From W1P20-047 sp051878795 (GTDB lineage Bacteria; Actinomycetota; Coriobacteriia; Coriobacteriales; Eggerthellaceae): a DNA stretch of 32,227 bases. Positions 8,463 through 16,139 of the stretch are shown here, piece after piece. The stretch is taken from positions 1 to 32,227 of the forward strand of contig JBJEKU010000105.1 of the NCBI GenBank assembly GCA_051878795.1. The letters run 5' to 3'. Below the pieces are notes generated by a model. It had not been told where the DNA came from, made no database searches, and was given only the letters and a program-made list of their open reading frames with translations. Numbering within the stretch: position 1 is the first letter of the stretch; the number at the start of each line of letters is the position of its first letter. A program made the position numbers and the translations under genes.

Positions 8463-10616
8463 TCAATACGCTTCTCCGGTCGTGGTCGAATTGCCGCCAG
8501 CCCCATTGTCGCCGCCGGTATCGCCATCGTCTCCATAACCATTGCCATTACCACCGTCTGTGGTGCCGCCATCGCCTCCGGTACCGTAAGGATCGTCTTC
8601 TTCCGTTGTTGTACCGTCGTCGAAGCCGTCCTCGTCATCATCTGTCGTGGTGGTGGCGTCGTAGTAATAGTAGTTCTGGTTCGTCACGCTTCCGCCACCG
8701 AGCTTCGTGTATTCCTCGGTTGTCAGCGTCCTGTAATGGGGTGCCGACGCATTCTCCATGGGGAACTGCTCGATGGGCTGACCCTGAAGCAGGGAGCCGA
8801 CGAAGGAGCTGAACACACTCGTTGCCGTGAAAGATTCCGGCATGGTCTTTTCCTGGCGGGCTCCCAGCCAGATGGCAACGGAATACTGGGGGGTGATTCC
8901 GCAGAACCAGCTGTCACGCCACTGCTCGGAGGTGCCCGTCTTGCCCGCAACTTCCTGGCCATTGTACAACGCGGCTGCGGTACCGGTGCCACTGGTGACT
9001 ACGCCTTCCATGACCTGCTCGGTCGCCTTGGCCACATCCTCTTCCATTACGCGCTCGCCTTCGGTATCCGCTTCGAAGATCACGTTGCCGTCCTTATCCT
9101 TGACGCTTTCGATAGCTACCGCTTCTCGGTGGATGCCACCCGTGGCGATGGTCGCATACGCCTCTGCCATCTCGCGGACGGTGACGCCTTGGGAGCCCAA
9201 TGTGATCGAGGGAACCGATTCAAGCTCGGTATCGATTCCGCAGCGCTTCGCCATATCGACCACCTTATCGGTTCCGATGGTATCGATCAGGCGCGCGAAA
9301 CCGGTATTGGAAGACACCGCAAAGGCACCCGCGATGGTCTTGGTACCGTAGCTGGCCTTGCCGTAGTTCTCGACATTCCAATTGCCGATGGTGACCGTGG
9401 AAGAACAGTTCACCGTCGTGGAATTGGGATCGATCCCATCTTCGATAGCGGCAGCGAGCGTGAAGGTCTTGAACGAAGAGCCAGGTTGCCTGGTCGCCTG
9501 GGTAGCGAGGTTGAACTCATCGGTGTCATAGTCGCGTCCACCGACCAATGCCTTGATGAAGCCCGTGTCGGGATCGACCGCGACAAGTGCCATTTCCAGC
9601 TCGTCATCGCCCATACTCTCGAGTTTTTCGTTGACAGCCTTCTCCGCCTCATCCTGCGCATTGACATCGAGCGTGGTAATGACGGTCAGGCCCCCTTTGA
9701 ACACCTGCTCTTCGGAATACTGCTCCAGCAGCACCTGGCGAACGTAGCTGGTGAAATAAGGGTATGCCAGGATGCCGTCATCATCGGGCGCGGGTTCGGG
9801 ATCGATAACCAAGGGCTCGGCGACTGCGGAATCATATTCTTCCTGGGTGATATCGCCATTGGAAAGCATGCGATTCAGTACTAGATTGCGGCGCTCCAAA
9901 CATGCGTCGGGGTAATCGATGGGGTTGTTGTAGGTAGGTGACTGTGGAATACCCGCCAAGGTTGCCGCCTCGGACAAGGTAAGGTCCTTCGCGGATTTCT
10001 GGAAGTACTTTTCCGCTGCAGCTTCGATTCCGTATGCACCGGAACCGTAGTTGACCGTATTCAGGTACATCAGCAGGATTTCGTCCTTGCTGTAGATCTC
10101 TTCGAGCTTCAACGCGATATACGCTTCGCGCACCTTGCGCTTGTAGGTCTGATCTCCCGCCTCGGAAGCAAGCACGGTACTCCTGACGAACTGCTGGGTC
10201 AGAGTGGAAGCACCCTCCCTGGCACCGCCCGTGATATTGTTCACTGCAGCGCGGAGGATGCCCTGGATATCGATGCCATTGTGCTCGTAGAAGCGCTCGT
10301 CTTCGGTATCGACCGTAGCCTTAACCACATATTCGCCCACTTCATCGAGGGAATCCAAGGGCTCGCGGTCTTCAAGGTAGAATTCGGCGAGCAAAGTGCT
10401 TCCGTCCGACGCATAGACACGGGTCTTCCTTGCAAGCGTATACTGCGACTGGTCTTCGTAGTCGGGAAGATCCTTGAGCCAAGAATTGCCCAAGACCATA
10501 GCAGTCGAGAAGGCAACCACCGCGAATACCGCCAAAACCGCAAGGACGATCAGAAACGGCACATAACGGCGCTTGTTCTTGGTTCCATGTCGATGCTTCA
10601 GAGCACGCGAAGCCAT
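8463..10616 (-). CDS. Class A penicillin-binding protein (transglycosylase/transpeptidase)
   Basis: Bifunctional peptidoglycan synthase of 717 residues. A single N-terminal membrane anchor is at about 19-42 after a basic cytoplasmic tail. The GT51 glycosyltransferase domain shows EDERFYEH (105-112, with the catalytic Glu) and GASTLTQQ (135-142). The transpeptidase domain shows SSFK (380-383, nucleophile Ser380), SSN (435-437) and KTGTS (559-563), so both activities look intact. From about 640 the protein ends in a Tyr-, Thr-, Asp- and Gly-rich low-complexity tail, probably disordered and in the wall. The ATG at 10616 has GGAGG four bases upstream. It appears to start its own transcription unit, after the argR terminator, with the lipoprotein and U32 genes following. 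The family is PBP1a/PonA-like. Confidence 0.95.
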   Translation of the reverse strand: MASRALKHRHGTKNKRRYVPFLIVLAVLAVFAVVAFSTAMVLGNSWLKDLPDYEDQSQYTLARKTRVYASDGSTLLAEFYLEDREPLDSLDEVGEYVVKATVDTEDERFYEHNGIDIQGILRAAVNNITGGAREGASTLTQQFVRSTVLASEAGDQTYKRKVREAYIALKLEEIYSKDEILLMYLNTVNYGSGAYGIEAAAEKYFQKSAKDLTLSEAATLAGIPQSPTYNNPIDYPDACLERRNLVLNRMLSNGDITQEEYDSAVAEPLVIDPEPAPDDDGILAYPYFTSYVRQVLLEQYSEEQVFKGGLTVITTLDVNAQDEAEKAVNEKLESMGDDELEMALVAVDPDTGFIKALVGGRDYDTDEFNLATQATRQPGSSFKTFTLAAAIEDGIDPNSTTVNCSSTVTIGNWNVENYGKASYGTKTIAGAFAVSSNTGFARLIDTIGTDKVVDMAKRCGIDTELESVPSITLGSQGVTVREMAEAYATIATGGIHREAVAIESVKDKDGNVIFEADTEGERVMEEDVAKATEQVMEGVVTSGTGTAAALYNGQEVAGKTGTSEQWRDSWFCGITPQYSVAIWLGARQEKTMPESFTATSVFSSFVGSLLQGQPIEQFPMENASAPHYRTLTTEEYTKLGGGSVTNQNYYYYDATTTTDDDEDGFDDGTTTEEDDPYGTGGDGGTTDGGNGNGYGDDGDTGGDNGAGGNSTTTGEAY

Positions 10617-10706
10617 AGTACCTCCATCAATGGTGAAATCGTTTTACGCACATTCGCGTCAATGTTCTAGCCTATAACAAACTGGGCTTGATTTCAGAAA
10701 AGGCTA

Positions 10707-10749
10707 CAAAAACACAGACAGCGGGCCGAACGGAACAGCCCGCTGTCTG
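10707..10749 (-). terminator. Intrinsic terminator of argR
   Basis: Perfect 12-bp stem (10715-10726 with 10738-10749) and an 11-nt loop. On the minus strand it is followed by GTGTTTTTG. It lies just past the argR stop and separates argR from the penicillin-binding protein gene. Confidence 0.88.
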
Positions 10750-10761
10750 GAAGCGACGATG

Positions 10762-11184
10762 TTATCGGAGGGCATTGAGCGATTCTTGCACCGCAAGCGC
10801 ATCTTCGGGACTGCGTGCGGCGATCATGATCGTATTGTCGCCAGCAACGGTACCGAGCGAACCGAGCAAGCCTGCCATATCGATCGCACCGGCAACACCG
10901 GGAGCGCCGCCGGAATAAGTCTTCACGACCACGAGGTTGCCCGCAACGTAGATATCTTCCACCAACTCGGAAACCATGCGATGCAGGCGAAGATCCTCGG
11001 GCAGCACGTAGCATCCGCCTTGGGTCTTCATGAGGCCGATATCGGCGATATCACGGGAAATCGTCGCCTGCGTGCAGTCGTAACCCTGGGCTTGGAGCAG
11101 CTCTGCAAGCTCCTTTTGGGTGTGAACCTGATGTTGGCGGACGATAGTGCGGATTACATCCCGACGCTGTGCGCGCTTCTTCAT
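10762..11184 (-). CDS. argR: Arginine repressor
   Basis: Transcription factor of 140 residues that senses arginine and controls the arg genes. The N-terminal winged helix-turn-helix has the recognition segment TQATISRDI (38-46). The C-terminal hexamerisation and arginine-binding domain has GTVAGDNTI (111-119), where the Asp contacts arginine in known ArgR proteins. Length is slightly below the usual 150-156. It follows argCJBD in the same direction after 151 bp, a gap with its own likely promoter and a candidate ARG box over the -35 hexamer, so it is probably autoregulated. The start ATG at 11184 has a GCAGGA ribosome binding site. Confidence 0.96.
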   Translation of the reverse strand: MKKRAQRRDVIRTIVRQHQVHTQKELAELLQAQGYDCTQATISRDIADIGLMKTQGGCYVLPEDLRLHRMVSELVEDIYVAGNLVVVKTYSGGAPGVAGAIDMAGLLGSLGTVAGDNTIMIAARSPEDALAVQESLNALR

Positions 11185-11230
11185 TCCTGCTAGTACCCTT
11201 CTATGCGCACTTCTGCAAATTTAATTACTT

Positions 11231-11258
11231 ATTTTGTACAGAACTGCATAATAGTCAA
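11231..11258 (-). promoter_or_regulatory. argR promoter with overlapping candidate ARG box
   Basis: On the minus strand TTGACT (11258-11253) and CAAAAT (11236-11231) are spaced by 16 bp, a reasonable sigma-A promoter. The imperfect palindrome TGCATAATAGTCA (11245-11257) overlaps the -35 hexamer and resembles the perfect TGCATTTTATGCA before argC. A weaker related stretch is at 11267-11279. Operator identity is inferred from the match between the two arg promoters. Confidence 0.65.
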
Positions 11259-11290
11259 CATAAATCGTCATTTTTTGTATATCTTTCTAT

Positions 11291-11316
11291 CAGGTTCGGC
11301 AAATGGGCCGCAACCT
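11291..11316 (-). terminator. Possible weak terminator after argD
   Basis: An imperfect hairpin pairs CAGGTT with AACCTG and CGGC with GCCG, with one bulged base, about 20 bp beyond the argD stop. No T-tract follows, so it may only partly separate argCJBD from argR. Confidence 0.35.
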
Positions 11317-11335
11317 GGTCGCACCAGCATCCCGC

Positions 11336-12547
11336 CTACGCCCGCAAAACGCCTTCCAGATAATCCGCCAAAGCCGATGCCTCGGTTTCGGTGCAGATCA
11401 GGGGGGGTAGGAAGCGCAGGGTATGGGGGCCGGTCGCGTTGAGCAGGAATCCGTCCGCGAGGGCATCGAGCACGACCTTGTTCGCGTCCACTTGGGGCAC
11501 ATCGCATCCCACCATCAAGCCGAAGCCACGGACGTTTTCGATGCCGGGAATGGCACGCAGGCGATCGCGCAGGTAGGCGCCTACCGCATCGATGCGCTCG
11601 AGGGTGCCGGGCTCTCCCAAAGCGGAAAGCGTCGCGTATGCGGCAGCGACAGCGAGGTTGCTTCCGCCGAAGGTGGTTCCATGATCGCCCGCTTCGAAAG
11701 CACAGGCGACTTCCCTCTTCGCCGCGCACGCACCCGTGGGGAAGCCGGAGGCGATTCCCTTGGCCATAGACACGATATCGGGCACGATCCCGAAATTCTG
11801 GAAGCCGAAGGGCTTACCGGTACGGTAGATGCCGGTCTGCACCTCATCTGCGATGACGAGCGCACCGTGCTCGCGACAGAGGCACTGCACACCCTGAAGG
11901 AATTCCGCTGTGCAGGGATGCACGCCGCTTTCGCCCTGGATGGGTTCCACCATGACGGCGCAGATATTGTTTGCAGGATCATCGAAAAGGGCTTTGAGGG
12001 CATCCAAGTCGTTGATGGGCGTATGCAGGAATCCGCCGGGAACAGGCTGGAATGCCTCCTGCTTGGCAGGCTGCGCGGTTGCCGCAAGGGTTTCCATGGT
12101 ACGGCCATGGAAACTGCGCTCAAGGGTGACGATGTCGGTGCCGCCATTGCCGAAACGACGGGCGTACAGGCGGGCGAGCTTCATCGCACATTCGTTCGAT
12201 TCGGCGCCGGAATTGGAGAAGAAGGACTGCCAGGTGAAGCGGTCGCCCTCTTCCAGACCCCAATTCAACAGGTCGGAAAGCATCCGGGCAACCTCGCCCC
12301 TCTTCTCGATGTAGTAGTAATTGCTCACATGGATGAGTTTGGAAGCCTGGTCGGCAACCGCCTGTACCACAGCAGGATGGCAATGGCCCAAGCTGCACAC
12401 GCCGATGCCGGCGATGAAATCAAGCAGCTCGCGCCCCTGGTCGTCGACGACCTTCATGCCCCTGCCTTCGACCAGGCAGATGGGCTTACGGGCGAAGGTT
12501 CCCATCACGTATTCGGACTCAAGGGCCTTCTGTTCTTCAAGAGACAT
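11336..12547 (-). CDS. argD: Acetylornithine aminotransferase
   Basis: PLP enzyme of 403 residues that makes N-acetylornithine from N-acetylglutamate semialdehyde; some ArgD proteins also serve lysine synthesis. Class III aminotransferase features are visible: GAESNE near 114-119, FHGRT (146-150), DEVQTG (234-239, the Asp contacts the pyridine nitrogen) and the Schiff-base Lys263 in SMAKGIASGFP. The ATG at 12547 has GGAGG seven bases upstream, located in the last codons of argB, so the two are probably translationally coupled. It is the last gene of argCJBD. Confidence 0.96.
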   Translation of the reverse strand: MSLEEQKALESEYVMGTFARKPICLVEGRGMKVVDDQGRELLDFIAGIGVCSLGHCHPAVVQAVADQASKLIHVSNYYYIEKRGEVARMLSDLLNWGLEEGDRFTWQSFFSNSGAESNECAMKLARLYARRFGNGGTDIVTLERSFHGRTMETLAATAQPAKQEAFQPVPGGFLHTPINDLDALKALFDDPANNICAVMVEPIQGESGVHPCTAEFLQGVQCLCREHGALVIADEVQTGIYRTGKPFGFQNFGIVPDIVSMAKGIASGFPTGACAAKREVACAFEAGDHGTTFGGSNLAVAAAYATLSALGEPGTLERIDAVGAYLRDRLRAIPGIENVRGFGLMVGCDVPQVDANKVVLDALADGFLLNATGPHTLRFLPPLICTETEASALADYLEGVLRA

Positions 12548-12551
12548 GGCT

Positions 12552-13556
12552 CTACCTCCACTCTCGAGGGCCGGGATAGCTGGGATGAGGTGCGCTATTG
12601 GTGCGGTTGTAACGGTTTTCGGTCAGCTTCTGTGCGAAGTTGCCGATCGGGGTGCTCTCGCTGTAGTACAGTTCCTTGGTCCGATGGACCACGGTACCGA
12701 CGCCGGTATCGGTCAGAAGCTCAAGCAAAAGCGAATGGGGCGTGATGCCGTTAATGATATGCGCCCTCTCAACACCCGCATCGAGCGCGGTGATGCAGCT
12801 CTTCAGCTTGGGGATCATGCCCGAGGAAGTCGCACCGATGTCGATGATCGCCTGGGCTTCTTCCATGGTCATGTTGGAGATCAGGGAGTCCTTGTCTTCG
12901 AAATCCTGATACAGGCCGTCCACATCGGTGAGGAATATGATCTTGTGCGCACCGATCGCCGCAGCGATATCGCCCGCAACGGTATCGGCGTTGATGTTGT
13001 AGTAGCCGCCATCCTCGCCGAGCGCGATACCCGCGATGACGGGGATGTAATCCGCGGCGATGACTTCCTGGATGAAGTTGGGATTGATCGCGGTGACCCT
13101 GCCGACGCGGCCCAGATCGGGACTGATGGCCTCGGCGATGACGGTACCGCCGTCGATGCCCGAAACACCCACGGCAAGGTTGCCGTGCTCGTTGATTTCG
13201 CGGACCAGATCCTGGTTCACCTCGCCCACCAGGATGGTGCGGCAGACTTCCATGCCCTCATCGGAAGTGACGCGAAGACCATTCTTGAACTCCACGGGAA
13301 TGCCGGCGCGCTCGAATCCGGCACTGATCGCCTTACCGCCGCCGTGGACGATAACGGGATTCAAGCCGACGATCTTCAGCAGGACGATGTCGCTCATCAC
13401 CTGCGCGCGCAGCTCGGGATCGACCATCGCCGACCCGCCGTACTTGATAACGACCGTCTTGCCGGTCGCGCCCTTGATCCAAGGAAGGGCCTCGGCCAGA
13501 ACCTTGGCCGCCTTGTAGGTTTCCGCTTCTACTCGCGTATCTCTAGCAAATTTCAT
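12552..13556 (-). CDS. argB: Acetylglutamate kinase
   Basis: Amino acid kinase family enzyme of 334 residues that phosphorylates N-acetylglutamate, usually the arginine-inhibited step. Visible motifs are VVIKYGGSAM near residue 35-44, IVHGGGKAIS for substrate and phosphate binding, YNINADTVAGDIA, and LTDVDGLYQD. The N-terminal extension before the kinase core (about 30 residues) is of the kind found in arginine-sensitive hexameric enzymes. About 25-30 extra residues follow the normal end (after YYSESTPIGNF), polar and Pro/Asn/Arg-rich, and I do not recognise them. The ATG overlaps the argJ stop (ATGA). Confidence 0.96.
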   Translation of the reverse strand: MKFARDTRVEAETYKAAKVLAEALPWIKGATGKTVVIKYGGSAMVDPELRAQVMSDIVLLKIVGLNPVIVHGGGKAISAGFERAGIPVEFKNGLRVTSDEGMEVCRTILVGEVNQDLVREINEHGNLAVGVSGIDGGTVIAEAISPDLGRVGRVTAINPNFIQEVIAADYIPVIAGIALGEDGGYYNINADTVAGDIAAAIGAHKIIFLTDVDGLYQDFEDKDSLISNMTMEEAQAIIDIGATSSGMIPKLKSCITALDAGVERAHIINGITPHSLLLELLTDTGVGTVVHRTKELYYSESTPIGNFAQKLTENRYNRTNSAPHPSYPGPREWR

Positions 13557-14866
13557 GATCGGTAATCTCCATTGATGGTTACGTATTCATGGGTGAAGTC
13601 GCAGGTCCACACGGTCGTTGCCGCGTCGCCTGCTCCAAGCTGGACATCGATGACGATTTCGGGATCCTCGAAACGGCGCAGCGCCTCGTCTTCGCTGAAT
13701 TCCACATTCAGGCCCTTGCGGCAAACCGGCATGCCCATGATGTCGATGGAGCAATCGGTCTGCTGGAAACGGGCCCCGGACTTGCCTACAGCCGCCGCGA
13801 TGCGCCCCCAGTTGCAGTCATGGCCGAAGATAGCCGTTTTCACCAAGGGGGAATTCGCGATGGCGCGTGCTGCCAGGTCGGCATCTGCATCGGAAGCCGC
13901 ACCTGCAACGTTCACCGTGACGAGCTTCGTCGCACCTTCGCCGTCGGTCGCGATCTTGCGGGCGAGATCGGTGCAAACCGCCATCACTGCGGCTTCGAGC
14001 TCTCGATGCGCCCGGCTCCCGCGTTCGATGCGAGCACTAGGACATGCCTTGCCGCTTGCCATCATGAAGCAGGTATCGTTGGTCGAGGTATCGGAGTCGA
14101 CAGTCACCTTGTTGAAGCTCTTCTTCGCGCAGGAAAGCAGGATTTCATGCAAGAGCTCCGAATCGACGGGGGCGTCGGTGGTGATAACCGAGATCATGGT
14201 CGCCATGTTGGGCATGATCATGCCCGAACCCTTCACCATACCGCCAACGGTGATGGTCGCCCCGCCCAATGCAGGGTCGGCACTAACGTAGGAAACGGCG
14301 CATTCCTTGGGAACCGTGTCGGTGGTCATGATCGCACGCGCTGCATCGTGGCCGGCCTGCACCGTATCGGAAATGCCCTCCAGAAGCGCCGGGACCCCGC
14401 TTTCGAAGGGCTTGGTGTCCAGCTGCTGCCCGATGACCCCGGTGGAAGCAACCAGCACGTCTTCGGCAGCGCAGCCCACGAAACCCGCAACGATATCGGC
14501 GGTTTCCCTCGCCTTTGCAAGGCCGGTATCGCCCGTCGCTGCATTTGCGATACCGGAATTCACCACGATCGCACGGGCGGTTCCCGCACCGGTGCCGTTC
14601 AGATGCTCGCGGCTGACGATAACGGGAGCGGCGCAGAACACATTGGTGGTGAAAACGCCCGCTGCTGCGCATAGCTCGTCTGCCACGACCAGGGCCATGT
14701 CGAGCCTGCGCGGATCCTTGCGGAAGCCCGCATGGATTCCGCCAGCGGTAAAGCCCTTCGCGCAGGTGATCGCACCATCTTCGATGAAGTCAAGCTCGAT
14801 TCCCTGGGCAACTTCGGGCCCGATCGCCTGGGATAGGCGCAAGGGTTCGATTCTCTTATTCGCCAT
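13553..14866 (-). CDS. argJ: Glutamate N-acetyltransferase / ornithine acetyltransferase
   Basis: ArgJ of 437 residues moves the acetyl group from N-acetylornithine to glutamate, making the pathway cyclic; bifunctional forms also use acetyl-CoA. ArgJ cuts itself between Ala and Thr of a conserved MATML-like motif. Here this is PNMATMI, with Ala222-Thr223, preceded by MVKGSGMIM. STGVIGQQL near 141-149 is also typical. Whether it is mono- or bifunctional cannot be told from sequence by eye, and no argA is in the window. The ATG has AAAGGA upstream, 15 bp after argC. Confidence 0.96.
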   Translation of the reverse strand: MANKRIEPLRLSQAIGPEVAQGIELDFIEDGAITCAKGFTAGGIHAGFRKDPRRLDMALVVADELCAAAGVFTTNVFCAAPVIVSREHLNGTGAGTARAIVVNSGIANAATGDTGLAKARETADIVAGFVGCAAEDVLVASTGVIGQQLDTKPFESGVPALLEGISDTVQAGHDAARAIMTTDTVPKECAVSYVSADPALGGATITVGGMVKGSGMIMPNMATMISVITTDAPVDSELLHEILLSCAKKSFNKVTVDSDTSTNDTCFMMASGKACPSARIERGSRAHRELEAAVMAVCTDLARKIATDGEGATKLVTVNVAGAASDADADLAARAIANSPLVKTAIFGHDCNWGRIAAAVGKSGARFQQTDCSIDIMGMPVCRKGLNVEFSEDEALRRFEDPEIVIDVQLGAGDAATTVWTCDFTHEYVTINGDYRS

Positions 14867-14881
14867 TGGGGATCCTTTCGA

Positions 14882-15946
14882 TTAGATGGGAAGGGCCATG
14901 CTTGCCAGGCCCTGATCTTCGGGCAAGCCGAAGACGATGTTGGCGCACTGGACCGCTTGATCGGCGGCACCTTTGCCCAGGTTGTCGATCGCACCGACCG
15001 CAACCAGGGTTCGCGTGGCGGGATGATACGCAAGGCCCACCTGGACGCGATTGGATCCGGCAACGCTTGCCGTCTTGGGCATCTGCCCCAAGGGCAGCAC
15101 CGTAACGAAGGGGCTCGACGCGTAGAAGTCCCGATACAGGGCATGGGTTTCTTCCAGATCGAAACCATCCGCCGCCTCATCGGTCAGCTGCATGGTGACG
15201 GTGGAAAGCAGCCCGCGGTTCATGGGAACCAGGTGCGGGATGAACAGCACCCTGCCGGGAAGGCCCAGGATCTGCTCGATTTCGGGGGTATGGCGATGCT
15301 TACCGACGCCGTACGCCTCGGCATTCTCGTTCGCGTTGCAGAAATGGGTGCGGGGACCGGGCTTCTTGCCGGCGCCGGTCACGCCGGAAATCGCCTGCAC
15401 ATTCACCGTACCCGCAACCATGCCCGCGTTCACCGCGGGGAAGGCGGCAAGGGATGTTGCCGTGGGATAGCAACCCGCGCAGGCAACCAGAACCGCTTCG
15501 CCGCGCGCATGGTCGGCTGCAACGCGGTCGAGCTCGTCGCGCGTGATCTCGGGCAAGCCGAAGGCGCAGGTTTCCAAAAGCTCGGGGGAAGTATGCACGG
15601 TCCCATACCACTGCTCGTACACCGCAGGATCCTTCAGGCGGTAATCGGCGGAAAGATCCACCACCGTCACACCCGCCGCCAGAAGGGCGGGAGCCTGGGC
15701 GAGCGCCGCAGTGTGGGGCACCGCCAGGAATGCGAGGTCGCACTCCTTCAGTTCAGGGGTGCTGTGCTTGGAAAAGCGAAGATCGCTGATTCCCGCGAAA
15801 GCGGGATACATGTCCGCAAGCAGGATGCCGGCATCGGCATCGCTGGTGATGACGGACAGCTCGAAGGAAGGGTGCTCGATGATGCGGCGAACGAGCTCCA
15901 CGCCGGCGAAACCCGCAGCACCAACCACACCAACTCGATAGCCCAT
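14882..15946 (-). CDS. argC: N-acetyl-gamma-glutamyl-phosphate reductase
   Basis: NADPH-dependent reductase of 354 residues that makes N-acetylglutamate semialdehyde. The N-terminal dinucleotide fold starts VGVVGAAGFAGVELVR. The catalytic cysteine is Cys159 in ACAGCYPTAT. SAITGxTGAGK-type sequence is represented by ISGVTGAGKKPG, and the histidine-containing RHTPEI motif follows. It is the first gene of argCJBD, with a strong AAAGGAGG ribosome binding site before the ATG at 15946. Its leader holds a candidate ARG box pair. Confidence 0.96.
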   Translation of the reverse strand: MGYRVGVVGAAGFAGVELVRRIIEHPSFELSVITSDADAGILLADMYPAFAGISDLRFSKHSTPELKECDLAFLAVPHTAALAQAPALLAAGVTVVDLSADYRLKDPAVYEQWYGTVHTSPELLETCAFGLPEITRDELDRVAADHARGEAVLVACAGCYPTATSLAAFPAVNAGMVAGTVNVQAISGVTGAGKKPGPRTHFCNANENAEAYGVGKHRHTPEIEQILGLPGRVLFIPHLVPMNRGLLSTVTMQLTDEAADGFDLEETHALYRDFYASSPFVTVLPLGQMPKTASVAGSNRVQVGLAYHPATRTLVAVGAIDNLGKGAADQAVQCANIVFGLPEDQGLASMALPI

Positions 15947-15966
15947 TTAACCTCCTTTGACAAAAT

Positions 15967-16001
15967 ATTCATTTTTACGAATCTTTTTTGCATTTTATGC
16001 A
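15967..16001 (-). promoter_or_regulatory. Candidate ArgR operator pair before argC
   Basis: TGCATTTTATGCA at 15989-16001 is a perfect palindrome (5-bp arms, 3-bp centre). A second symmetric element, ATTC (15967-15970) with GAAT (15979-15982), is centred about 20.5 bp away, close to the spacing of paired ARG boxes in known ArgR systems. The first box contains CATAAAAT on the minus strand, a possible -10 element, so binding would block argC transcription. The same TGCAT-type 13-mer recurs before argR. Confidence 0.65.
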
Positions 16002-16074
16002 GTTTGAAACCTACCACTTTATTGAACGATAGTAAACGGAATACAGGTTTTCTCGATAAAATGGCCTTCGAAAG

Positions 16075-16112
16075 CAAAAGGAACCGCCCAGATACACCTC
16101 TGAGCGGTTCCT
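16075..16112 (-). terminator. Intrinsic terminator of the nucleotide-sugar dehydratase gene
   Basis: A 9-bp stem AGGAACCGC/GCGGTTCCT (16079-16087 with 16104-16112) extends by three more pairs past one mismatch, with an 8-nt loop. On the minus strand it is followed by TTTTGCTTT. It sits between the dehydratase stop and the argC promoter. Confidence 0.8.
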
Positions 16113-16139
16113 GCAAAAGCCGTTCCAATCGCTGCGTCG

